A stretch of 33,093 nt of DNA from Clostridiales bacterium (GTDB lineage Bacteria; Bacillota; Clostridia; Oscillospirales; Oscillospiraceae): NCBI GenBank assembly GCA_018374635.1, contig JAHAEW010000035.1:1-33093 (forward strand). Reading direction: 5' to 3'. Positions 7,729 through 14,908 of the stretch are shown one piece after another. Both the position numbers and the translations under genes were made by a program. The notes under the pieces were generated by a model. The model had not been told where the DNA came from. It saw only the letters and a program-made list of their open reading frames with translations, and did not search any database. Positions within the stretch are counted from its first letter, which is position 1. Each line of letters opens with the position of its first letter.

Positions 7729-8076
7729 GGGGGCGTACTGGTTTCGACGGGGACGTAGAGGCCGGAATAGCGGGCAGATGCGCCTAACATCTCTAAAATG
7801 GGCAACTTATAAATTAAAGAACAACGATAACGTCGTTCTCGCCGCTGCTTAATTAGCGGCCGTCCCACCCAGAAGGACCACGAGCCGGGATGGGGCGTCG
7901 TTTAGTGGTGCACGTGTGTGCGCAAAGCTTTGAGCGCACCATGAATCATGAAGCTACCAATCCCTGAAGTGTGACGGCTCACGTCAGGGTGCGGGAATGG
8001 AAAGAACCGTCTGCGCCCGGAGAAGTTCCTGCTGAAGCGTTTTCGGACGGGGGTTCGACTCCCCCCGCCTCCACCA
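7729..8076 (+). ncRNA. ssrA: transfer-messenger RNA (tmRNA)
   Basis: One-piece tmRNA of about 348 nt. The 5' end GGGGGCGTACTGGTTTCGACGG is the conserved start, and the 3' end carries a T-arm with GGTTCGACTCC, the acceptor strand CGCCTCC and an encoded CCA. GGGGGCG and CGCCTCC pair to form the acceptor stem. The tag reading frame is read as 7802-7852 and gives ATYKLKNNDNVVLAAA followed by TAA. The resume codon is inferred from the frame that ends in the LAA-like degradation signal. It works with SmpB, encoded upstream, in ribosome rescue. Confidence 0.96.
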
Positions 8077-8103
8077 AATTATAAACATTACAGGGGAGAA
8101 AAC

Positions 8104-8319
8104 ATGCAAAAGGTAGTTTATATCAGTAACAGCCGTGATTATACGGAACAAAATGATATTAACGATAATAAGTATCTGGTTCGTCTCAACAAATTGTTAG
8201 AAGACGGTTAGGTCATTTCACAGATGAACACGCAGACGGTAGATGTGGACCCGAACTTGGAGCGCTATCTTCATAAAGAAACACTCGTGTCTTTTGTGAT
8301 TCTGGAAAAGCCGGAATAA
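8104..8319 (+). pseudogene. small protein gene interrupted by an in-frame amber codon
   Basis: A reading frame starts at ATG 8104 behind AGGGGAG and runs 71 codons to TAA at 8317-8319, with a single TAG at 8209-8211 (codon 36). The first part starts MQKVVYISNSRDYTEQND and ends LLEDG; after TAG it resumes VISQMNTQT and ends SFVILEKPE. The join LLEDG-x-VISQM resembles small clostridial hypothetical proteins with a Trp at this point, so a TGG to TAG change is likely. Either the gene is inactive or only a 35-residue peptide is made. Function unknown. It begins 27 bp behind tmRNA and is more AT-rich than the core genes around it. Confidence 0.65.
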
Positions 8320-8368
8320 CCATCGCAAACGATTTTCGTGTGTGACCCCCCTCTCTTCACATCCGGTT

Positions 8369-8415
8369 CCCCCGGGAAGTCTGTCATATAGGCTTCCCGG
8401 GGGATTTTGTCTTTT
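8369..8415 (+). terminator. rho-independent terminator 1 behind ssrA
   Basis: A perfect 11-bp GC-rich stem CCCCCGGGAAG/CTTCCCGGGGG (8369-8379 with 8393-8403) is followed by ATTTTGTCTTTT. It ends transcription coming from ssrA and the broken small gene. Confidence 0.88.
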
Positions 8416-8423
8416 CATGACAG

Positions 8424-8467
8424 TGCCCCCTGATGTAGTTTATTTTTCTACATCAGGGGGCATTTTT
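8424..8467 (+). terminator. rho-independent terminator 2
   Basis: A perfect 15-bp stem (8424-8438 with 8448-8462) with a T-rich 9-base loop is followed by TTTTT. It lies only 8 bp behind the first terminator. The 5' flank is not A-rich, so it is best oriented for plus-strand transcripts. Confidence 0.88.
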
Positions 8468-8541
8468 CCCTATCTGCTTTTCGTTTTATGGGCGCTGTGT
8501 CGGGCAGAACATGCTAACAGGCTAAAATCGGAGCGCAAAAC

Positions 8542-8575
8542 GTGTCAACACAGGGAGTCGAACCCCTACTGACAC
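8542..8575 (-). other. tRNA/tmRNA T-arm-like fragment
   Basis: On the minus strand the sequence AGGGGTTCGACTCCCT has the look of a tRNA or tmRNA T-arm. It shares a 14-base identity (8553-8566), in inverted orientation, with the 3' end of ssrA, and is flanked by GTGTCA/TGACAC inverted repeats. The remaining tRNA arms are absent, so this is at most a relic. The stretch 8468-8683 otherwise holds nothing I can recognise. Confidence 0.35.
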
Positions 8576-8683
8576 TCAGTTCATGACTCCAAATTTTTGA
8601 ATCCCTCCTCTGCCTGACAATGTGTTTGGTTCCAGCCGTTCTATGGATCATATCTTAGATGCGTGAATCCTGAAGTTCTGTCC

Positions 8684-8713
8684 TTGTAATTTCACATTCC
8701 TCAATGCTATAAT
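8684..8713 (+). promoter_or_regulatory. promoter in front of the broken ORF at 8761
   Basis: TTGTAA (8684-8689), an 18-bp spacer and TATAAT (8708-8713) with an extended TG motif give a good housekeeping promoter about 50 bp before the start codon at 8761. Confidence 0.55.
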
Positions 8714-8760
8714 CTCCACCGAAAACTGGTCTATTATAAATTGGGATTTTAGGTGAGTGT

Positions 8761-9321
8761 ATGGAATTACAAAATGATAAGTGTAATGTAAAAATCAATA
8801 TAGACACTACATATACCATAGACTCTATGGATAACAAATTCTACGATATAGAACTGAATTTGAGCCACATTGAACACAATGATTTTTATAAGGTGTTTTC
8901 AATAACAATCGATCTGTTTTACAAGCAATTTCACATTGCTTTAGTGGGCGATTATCATAGCTATTAAGCAGATTGTGTTGTATTGGATGACGAAATTTTG
9001 ACCATATTGCAAAATAATACAATAACACAGTTGAGCATAGTGGATGGTTCCGTTTTGCTGTTTAAGCGCTTTGAATGCTTTGGACTTAATTTTGGTATTT
9101 ACAAAATAAAGCAAGGTTACATTATATATGGCGAAATAGAAATAACCATGCTGGACTTTGAGTTTAACGAAAGATGGAAGTTCTTGGGGAAAGATATATT
9201 TGTATCTGTCTCTGGAAAAACAGCTTTTCAGTTATGCGAAAAAACTGTTAAACTGTATGATTTTGAAGATAACTTCTATGAAATTGATTTTGATGGAACG
9301 TTAATCAGTGATATTTATTGA
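8761..9321 (+). pseudogene. hypothetical protein gene split by an in-frame TAA
   Basis: A single frame runs from ATG 8761 (behind AGGTGA) to TGA at 9319-9321 and contains one TAA at codon 69 (8965-8967). The upstream part ends HIALVGDYHSY, and the same frame continues directly after the stop with ADCVVLDDEILTI through to DGTLISDIY. That the frame stays open for 117 further codons of similar composition argues for a recent nonsense change, for example GAA to TAA, in a protein of about 186 residues. No signal peptide, membrane segment or known domain was recognised. Two separate proteins are possible (a TTG at 8983 could start the second), but no ribosome-binding site is seen there. The base composition is strongly AT-rich compared with the core genes, which suggests transfer. 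Confidence 0.6.
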
Positions 9322-9516
9322 TGCCAATCATAGGCCCAATTGGACAAAAATAGGTTCAAGTTTTGTCATATAGACTTTCTTTCTCTTTATGACCCAATTC
9401 ATCGTTTTCCTGTTTTTCTCCCCCTGTTTCTCCCCAATCTTCCCGTCTGCACACACAGCCCTCCCTGCCGCTCTTCTTTTCCATGCAGAAAAAGCATGTC
9501 TTTTTTACAACAATAA
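9322..9516. other. AT/pyrimidine-rich intergenic stretch
   Basis: No gene is seen here. A weak inverted repeat GACAAAA/TTTTGTC (9343-9349 with 9361-9367) follows the broken ORF and could be a poor terminator. The rest is pyrimidine-rich up to the strong promoter at 9517. Confidence 0.5.
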
Positions 9517-9545
9517 TTGACACAGCGCTTTTTTCTCTATATAAT
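9517..9545 (+). promoter_or_regulatory. consensus promoter of the ARH-BMP-ABC operon
   Basis: TTGACA (9517-9522), a 17-bp spacer and TATAAT (9540-9545) form a perfect housekeeping promoter. The expected transcription start falls inside the palindromic operator that follows directly. Confidence 0.85.
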
Positions 9546-9573
9546 CTGATTGATAAAACGCTTTATCAGTCAG
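9546..9573. promoter_or_regulatory. LacI-type operator
   Basis: The core TGATAAAACGCTTTATCA (9551-9568) is a palindrome centred on CG, the hallmark of LacI-family operators (AAANCGNTTT). With flanks it extends to 28 bp with only two mismatched pairs. It starts directly after the -10 box, where a bound repressor would block transcription. The natural candidate is the LacI protein encoded at 15894-16928 in the same locus. Confidence 0.75.
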
Positions 9574-9642
9574 ATTTAGCAACTCTAAATTGTGATTTTT
9601 CTAATTTTACCCCTGCCTGTACAACGGATGAGGAGGATGAAC

Positions 9643-10980
9643 ATGCTCGAACAAGAGCTGTGGCTGCGCGCTGCGGATGACATTGCCTGGGAACTGCGCC
9701 AGGCTCGGCAGGAAGGACGGACCATTCCCCAGGAGCTGCAGCGGCAGGTCCAGGACCTTCCCTCCGGTAGCGATTGCGAACAAGCCGCCTGGAAACTGTA
9801 TGCCGCCATTGCCCAACTGCCGGTCGATCCCGCCCAGGCCGCCCGGGAGCCGGACGATCTGGATGCTATCCGGGCGCTGCGCCCCCAATCCGCCCCTCTG
9901 ACCCTCTCCGGTGATGTGGAAGACCGGGTGCTGGGCGGATGGCTGGGCCGCTGTGCCGGCTGTCTGCTGGGACAGCCGGTGGAGAGCTGGACCCGCGCCC
10001 GGATCCAGGGCCTGCTGAAGGAGACCGGCAATTATCCCATTGTGCGCTATCTCTCCTCTGATCTGCCGGAGGAGATACGCAAACGCTGGGATGTGGCCGA
10101 CGGCCCCGGTCCCTATGACGCCCTCCACAAAAACTGGATCAATCTGATCGACTGTATGCGGGAGGATGACGACACCAACTATACCGTCTTTTCCCTGAAG
10201 ATCCTGGAGCGGGTCGGCCGGAATTTCACCTCGGAGGATGTGGCGGTGGGCTGGCTGACCAGCCTTCCCTTCCTGCTCACCTGCTCTGCCGAGCGGGCGG
10301 CCTACCGCAATCTGGCCAACCTGGTCCCCCCTCCTGCCTCTGCTTCCCTGCGCAATCCCTACCGGGAGTGGATCGGCGCGCAGATCCGTACCGATCTGTA
10401 TGGCTGGGTCAATCCCTGCGATCCGGAGACCGCTGCGGATATGGCCTGGCGGGACGCCCGCATCTCCCACACAAAAAACGGCATCTATGGGGCCATGTTT
10501 GCCGCCGCCATGTCGGCCGCCGCCTTTGGAGGCGGTACCCCTGCCTCCATCCTCCGGCAGGGACTGGGCCAGATCCCCGCCCAGTCCCGTCTCGCCTCCG
10601 CCGTGGAGGAGGTCCTCCAGTGGCACGCCGACGGCCTGTCCGCCGAAGAGGCCGTGGAGCGGGTCCATCAGGCCTGGGATGAGACCGATTCCTTTGACTG
10701 GTGCCACGTGATCCCCAACGCCATGCTGGTCGCCATGGCCCTGCTCTGGGGCGAGTGTGATTTCACCCGCACCATTGGCCTGGCGGTGGAGTGCGGTTTT
10801 GACACCGACTGCAACGCCGCTACGGCCGGTTCCGTCCTGGGCGTTCTGCTGGGCGCCAAGGCGCTCCCCGCCCAGTGGGTCGAGCCGCTGGCGGACCGGC
10901 TCCAGACCGGTGTGCATGGGTATCCTGAGGCGTCCATCTCGGACCTGGCCCGGCGCACCGCCGCGCTGATGAAGCGCTGA
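9643..10980 (+). CDS. ADP-ribosylglycohydrolase family protein
   Basis: A 445-residue protein of the ADP-ribosylglycohydrolase (ARH/DraG-like) fold, enzymes that cleave N- or O-glycosidic bonds to ribose with Mg ions. The core begins at about residue 94 (VEDRVLGGWLGRCAGCLLGQPVE). The metal-binding motifs are DDDTNYT (175-181) and the C-terminal DTDCNAATAG (387-396), matching the usual D-T-D pair. An extra N-terminal region of about 90 residues with helical character precedes the core. The start at 9643 is chosen because AGGAGG ends 6 bases upstream; the ATG at 9637 abuts that site. It is first gene behind the operator-controlled promoter and precedes the BMP/ABC nucleoside-type importer. The substrate is not known; a ribosylated small molecule is more likely than a protein in this setting. 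Confidence 0.85.
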   Translation: MLEQELWLRAADDIAWELRQARQEGRTIPQELQRQVQDLPSGSDCEQAAWKLYAAIAQLPVDPAQAAREPDDLDAIRALRPQSAPLTLSGDVEDRVLGGWLGRCAGCLLGQPVESWTRARIQGLLKETGNYPIVRYLSSDLPEEIRKRWDVADGPGPYDALHKNWINLIDCMREDDDTNYTVFSLKILERVGRNFTSEDVAVGWLTSLPFLLTCSAERAAYRNLANLVPPPASASLRNPYREWIGAQIRTDLYGWVNPCDPETAADMAWRDARISHTKNGIYGAMFAAAMSAAAFGGGTPASILRQGLGQIPAQSRLASAVEEVLQWHADGLSAEEAVERVHQAWDETDSFDWCHVIPNAMLVAMALLWGECDFTRTIGLAVECGFDTDCNAATAGSVLGVLLGAKALPAQWVEPLADRLQTGVHGYPEASISDLARRTAALMKR

Positions 10981-11053
10981 GCCCCCCCCTCATATGCCCC
11001 AGCGGCTCACCGCCGCTGTCCATAAAAACAAAGGAAGAATCTGGAGGTACATC

Positions 11054-12214
11054 ATGAAAGTATGGAAATCTCTCATCGCCCTCACCCTGGCTGTGACCAT
11101 GGGTCTGGGCCTGGCTGCGTGCAGCACCCGCGATCCCGCTCAGACCGGCGGCGCCAGCTCCGCTACTCCCGCCCCCACTGCTCAGACCGGCTCCTACACC
11201 CCCAAGAACGGCGAGTCTCTGAATCTCGTTCTGCTGGTTCCCGGCCTGCTGGGCGATAAGTCCTTCTTTGACGCTACCAACTCCGCCATGGACCTGATCC
11301 AGAGCGAGCTGGGCGCCCAGGTCAAGACCGTGGAGATGGGCACCGACCAGACCAAGTGGTACCCCACCTTTGTGGACTACTGTGAGGATGGCTCCTATGA
11401 CCTGATCCTCACCGTGTCCGACTCGGTCAACGACACCCTGATCCAGGTAGCCGAGGAGTTCCCCGAGCAGCTGTTCATCAACGTGGACGCCACCATGACC
11501 GATGTGCCCGACAATGTGTACGCCATGCTGGCCAAGATGGGGGAAATGAGCTTTCTCTCCGGCATGGTGGCCGCCAAAAAGGCCGAGGAGCTGGGCGTCA
11601 ACCAGATCGGCTTTGTGGGCGGCCTGGACATCCCCGGCATCAACGAGTTCCTCATCGGCTACATTGACGGCGCCCAGCATGTCAACCCCGATATCAAGGT
11701 GGCCTATTCCTACGTCGGCAGCTTTACTGATCCCAGCAAGGCCAAGGAAAATGCCCTGATCATGTACCAGGATACCCAGATCATCTACACCGCCGCCGGC
11801 GCCTCCGGCCTGGGCGTGTTTGACGCCGCCAAGGAGTTCACTGCCAAGGGTGAGCCCCGCTTTGCCATCGGTGTGGACACCGACCAGGCCCTGAGCCTCA
11901 AGGACAGCGATCCCGAGGCCGCCAGCCTCATCATCACCTCCTCCATCAAGAACATCCCCCAGTACACCTGTGACGCGGTGGAGCGCTTCCTCAACGGTGA
12001 GATTCCCTGGGGCACCAACGAGATGCTGGGCCTGAAGGAGAACGGCGTGACCATCGCCAAGAATGAGTTCTACGAGAAGCTCCTCTCCCAGGAGAGCCGC
12101 GACTATGTGGACGCCGAGTGGCAGAAGGTCATCTCCGGCGAGGTGACCCCGCTGAATACCGTGGGCATGTCCACCGAGGAAGTGGAGCAGATCCGTCAGG
12201 CCGCCAAGCCCTGA
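11054..12214 (+). CDS. BMP-family substrate-binding lipoprotein
   Basis: A 386-residue exported lipoprotein of the basic membrane protein (BMP/PnrA) family, the binding component of nucleoside-type ABC importers. The signal peptide ends in lipobox LAAC with lipidated Cys23, followed by a Ser/Thr/Pro/Ala-rich linker. The mature part shows the family features: VPGLLGDKSFFDATNSAM near the start, the central IGFVGGLDIPGINEFLIGYIDGA, and IYTAAGASGLGVFDAA. GGAGGT lies 5 bases before the ATG. It follows the ARH gene in the same operon; a hairpin separates it from the ATPase gene, a common way to keep binding-protein mRNA abundant. Nucleosides are the usual ligands; the exact ligand is an inference. 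Confidence 0.92.
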   Translation: MKVWKSLIALTLAVTMGLGLAACSTRDPAQTGGASSATPAPTAQTGSYTPKNGESLNLVLLVPGLLGDKSFFDATNSAMDLIQSELGAQVKTVEMGTDQTKWYPTFVDYCEDGSYDLILTVSDSVNDTLIQVAEEFPEQLFINVDATMTDVPDNVYAMLAKMGEMSFLSGMVAAKKAEELGVNQIGFVGGLDIPGINEFLIGYIDGAQHVNPDIKVAYSYVGSFTDPSKAKENALIMYQDTQIIYTAAGASGLGVFDAAKEFTAKGEPRFAIGVDTDQALSLKDSDPEAASLIITSSIKNIPQYTCDAVERFLNGEIPWGTNEMLGLKENGVTIAKNEFYEKLLSQESRDYVDAEWQKVISGEVTPLNTVGMSTEEVEQIRQAAKP

Positions 12215-12243
12215 TCCTCCCCGTTCCAGACCGGATCCTTTTC

Positions 12244-12275
12244 CCGCCGCCTGTTCCCGCCGGAGCAGGCGGCGG
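12244..12275 (+). other. intercistronic stem-loop behind the binding-protein gene
   Basis: A perfect 10-bp stem CCGCCGCCTG/CAGGCGGCGG with a 12-base loop lies between the BMP gene and the ATPase gene. No T-run follows, so it is more likely an mRNA 3'-end stabiliser or partial attenuator than a full terminator. Confidence 0.5.
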
Positions 12276-12299
12276 CCTTACCAATCAGGAGGTGTTCCC

Positions 12300-13856
12300 G
12301 TGCAGGAAGCGTATGTATTGAACATGGAGCATATATCCAAGATCTACGGCAATGGCATTGTCGCCAACGAGGATGTAAACTTTAACCTCAAGCGCGGTGA
12401 GATCCATGCGCTGGTGGGCGAAAACGGCGCAGGTAAGACCACGCTGATGAAGATCCTCTTCGGGATGGAGAAGCCCTCCTCCGGCACCATCACGCTGGAG
12501 GGTGCTCCCCTGGAAATGAGCTCCTCGGAGGATGCCATTTCCCACGGAATCGGCATGGTCCATCAGCATTTCATGCTGGTCAATTCCTTCACCGTGGCCC
12601 AGAACATCGCGCTGGGCATCGAGCCCAGAAAGGGGCTCTTTGTGGACTCGGCCAAGGTCAACGACTTTGCCCGGGAGCTGGGGGAGAAATATCACCTTGA
12701 TATCGACCCCACCGCCGTGGTCGGCACTCTCCCGGTGGGCATCAAGCAGAAGGTGGAGATCCTCAAGGCGCTGGCCCGGGGCGCCCGTATCCTGATCCTG
12801 GACGAGCCCACCGCCGTGCTCACTCCCCAGGAGACCGACCAGCTCTTTGCCGAGCTCAACGTGCTCAAGGACCTGGGACACACCATCATCTTCATCTCCC
12901 ACAAGCTGCGGGAGGTCAAGGCCATCTCCAACCGCGTCACCGTCATGCGCAACGGCCGCAGTGTGGGCGTCTACGACACCGATGAGCTGACCGAGGAGGC
13001 GCTCTCCGCCAAGATCGTGGGCTGGGAGGGCGGCGGGGACCTGGAAAAGGCTCCCTGTACCCCCGGCGAGGTCCTGATCCGGGCCGAGCACCTCTCCTAC
13101 TCCGGCGGCGCCCAGGTCCCCGTTCTGGATGACGTCAGCTTTGCCGTCCATGCGGGCACCGTGCTGGGCGTGGCCGGCGTCCAGGGCAACGGCCAGGTGG
13201 AGCTGGTGGAGCTGCTCACCCGCGCCCGGGAGCTGGAGCAGGGCCGTGTGGAGATCAACGGCATGGACATCTCCCGCCAGAAGGTGCGCGCCCTGCGGGA
13301 GGGCGGCCTTGGCTACATCCCTGAGGACCGGCTGCGCCAGGGCGCGGCGGCCGGCGCCTCCATTCGGGAGAACCTGATCTCCTGCTCCTATTACCGGGCC
13401 CCGGTCGCCGGCCCTGCGGGTCTGCTCTCCAATGAGCAGATCGACGCCTTTACCCGCCAGAGCATTGCCGACTACGAGATCAAGTGCGGCAGCGGTGCCT
13501 CCAAGATCTCCATGCTCTCCGGCGGCAATATGCAGAAGGTGGTCGTGGCCCGGGAATGCAGCGGCCAGCCCAGTGTGCTCATCGCGGAACAGCCCACCCG
13601 CGGCGTGGACATCGGCGCGGCCCGCATCATCCACCAGAAGATTCTCTCTCTCCGGGACAGCGGCAGCGCCGTCCTGCTCATCTCGGCGGACCTGGCCGAA
13701 GTCATGAAGCTCTCCGACGCGGTGGTGGTCCTGTATGACGGACGGATCGTGGCCTATTTCCCCGACGTCTCCGCCGTGACCGAAGAAGAATTGGGCCTGT
13801 GCATGCTGGGTCTCCAGCGGCATGCCCCGGAACGCATCCAGGAGGTGACAAAATGA
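12300..13856 (+). CDS. ABC transporter ATPase, two-domain, nucleoside/BMP importer type
   Basis: A 518-residue protein with two ABC cassettes, the form used by BMP-dependent nucleoside importers (NupO/YufO-like) and sugar importers. Cassette 1 has Walker A GENGAGKTT (40-48), Q-loop MVHQHF, a degenerate signature LPVGIKQ and Walker B ILILDEPT (164-171). Cassette 2 has a degenerate Walker A (GVQGNGQVE) but a full LSGGNMQK signature and VLIAEQPTRGVDIG. This asymmetry is normal for the family, so one site is likely catalytic. The start is GTG at 12300 behind AGGAGG with 7-base spacing; the later ATG at 12324 is less likely. The gene overlaps the next permease by 4 bases (ATGA). Confidence 0.93.
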   Translation: MQEAYVLNMEHISKIYGNGIVANEDVNFNLKRGEIHALVGENGAGKTTLMKILFGMEKPSSGTITLEGAPLEMSSSEDAISHGIGMVHQHFMLVNSFTVAQNIALGIEPRKGLFVDSAKVNDFARELGEKYHLDIDPTAVVGTLPVGIKQKVEILKALARGARILILDEPTAVLTPQETDQLFAELNVLKDLGHTIIFISHKLREVKAISNRVTVMRNGRSVGVYDTDELTEEALSAKIVGWEGGGDLEKAPCTPGEVLIRAEHLSYSGGAQVPVLDDVSFAVHAGTVLGVAGVQGNGQVELVELLTRARELEQGRVEINGMDISRQKVRALREGGLGYIPEDRLRQGAAAGASIRENLISCSYYRAPVAGPAGLLSNEQIDAFTRQSIADYEIKCGSGASKISMLSGGNMQKVVVARECSGQPSVLIAEQPTRGVDIGAARIIHQKILSLRDSGSAVLLISADLAEVMKLSDAVVVLYDGRIVAYFPDVSAVTEEELGLCMLGLQRHAPERIQEVTK

Positions 13857-14908
13857 ACCGGGAACGAAGCTTCCAACTGCTCCGCACCGCCGTCTCCCTG
13901 CTCATCGCGCTGGCGGCGGCCTATCTGATCATTTTTCTCATCAGTGATACCCCTCTGGAGGCCATCCGGATCTTCACCGCGGGCCCCTTTGACTCCAAGC
14001 GCCATCTGGGCAACATCGTGGAGGCCGCCATCCCACTGATTTTCTCAGGTCTGGCCATGGCGGTGGTGTTCCAGGCCAGCCTCTTCAACCTGGGCGCGGA
14101 GGGCATCTATTACATCTCGGGCGCTGCGGTCTCCCTGGTGGCCATTTTCTACTCCATGCCCGCCGGGATCCACCCTCTGGTCATCGTGATCCTGGGCGGC
14201 GTGATCGGCGCGGCCGTGATGGCCATTCCCGGCGTCCTCCGGGCCAAATTCAACGCCAGCGAGCTGGTGACCTCCCTCATGCTCAACAACATTCTTCTGG
14301 GGGTTGGCCTGTGGATCCTCACCAATTTCATGCGGGACCCCGAGACGGGCAACCAGATCTCCTATAAGTTTGCCGAGACCGCCCTTCTCCCCAGGATCGT
14401 CCCCGGCACCCGGATCCATTTCGGCCTCATCATCGCCCTGGCCTGTGTGCTCCTCACCTATCTCTTCCTCTACCGCACCAAGTGGGGTTATGAGATCCGC
14501 ATGACCGGCATCAACCGGGATTTCGCCCGCTATTCGGGCATCAACACCGCCAAGGTGATCATCCTGGCCCATCTGGTCTCGGGCGTGCTGGCCGGCATGG
14601 GCGGCGCGGTGGAGACCATCGGCCTGCACCAGCGCTTTGAATGGACCGCTCTGCCCGGCTACGGATTTGATGGAGCCATGATCGCCATGATGGGCGGCAA
14701 CCACCCCCTGGGCGTGGTGCTCTCAGCCCTGTTCGTGGCCTATCTCCGGGTGGGCGCCGACATGGTGGCCCGGCTCTCCGACGTACCCACCGAGATGGTC
14801 TCCATCCTTCAGGCGCTGATCATTCTCCTGGTCTCCGCCGAGCGGTTCCTCCATTCCTATCGTCAGAAGTGGATCGAAAAGGGGGTCAAGCATGGACGCG
14901 CTGCTTAA
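13853..14908 (+). CDS. ABC transporter permease, NupP-like
   Basis: A 351-residue integral membrane subunit of the BMP-type importer (BPD_transp_2 family). Multiple hydrophobic helices are visible. Typical family stretches are AIPLIFSGLAMAVVFQASLFNLGAEG and the cytoplasmic GYEIRMTGINRDFARYSGI coupling region. GGAGGTG precedes ATG 13853, which overlaps the ATPase stop as ATGA. It overlaps the second permease by 17 bases, so all three are translated in a coupled manner. Confidence 0.92.
   Translation: MNRERSFQLLRTAVSLLIALAAAYLIIFLISDTPLEAIRIFTAGPFDSKRHLGNIVEAAIPLIFSGLAMAVVFQASLFNLGAEGIYYISGAAVSLVAIFYSMPAGIHPLVIVILGGVIGAAVMAIPGVLRAKFNASELVTSLMLNNILLGVGLWILTNFMRDPETGNQISYKFAETALLPRIVPGTRIHFGLIIALACVLLTYLFLYRTKWGYEIRMTGINRDFARYSGINTAKVIILAHLVSGVLAGMGGAVETIGLHQRFEWTALPGYGFDGAMIAMMGGNHPLGVVLSALFVAYLRVGADMVARLSDVPTEMVSILQALIILLVSAERFLHSYRQKWIEKGVKHGRAA

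Noticed and set aside
8542..8575. A tRNA gene on the minus strand
   Set aside because: Only a T-arm-like hairpin is present; no D-arm, anticodon arm or matching acceptor stem can be drawn around it.
8077..9640. Direct att repeat matching the ssrA 3' end
   Set aside because: I looked for a direct copy of the tmRNA 3' end downstream and found only the inverted 14-base match; no integrase gene is present.
12285..13823. Long minus-strand open frame opposite the ABC ATPase gene
   Set aside because: Antisense shadow; the plus-strand frame has all Walker and signature motifs.
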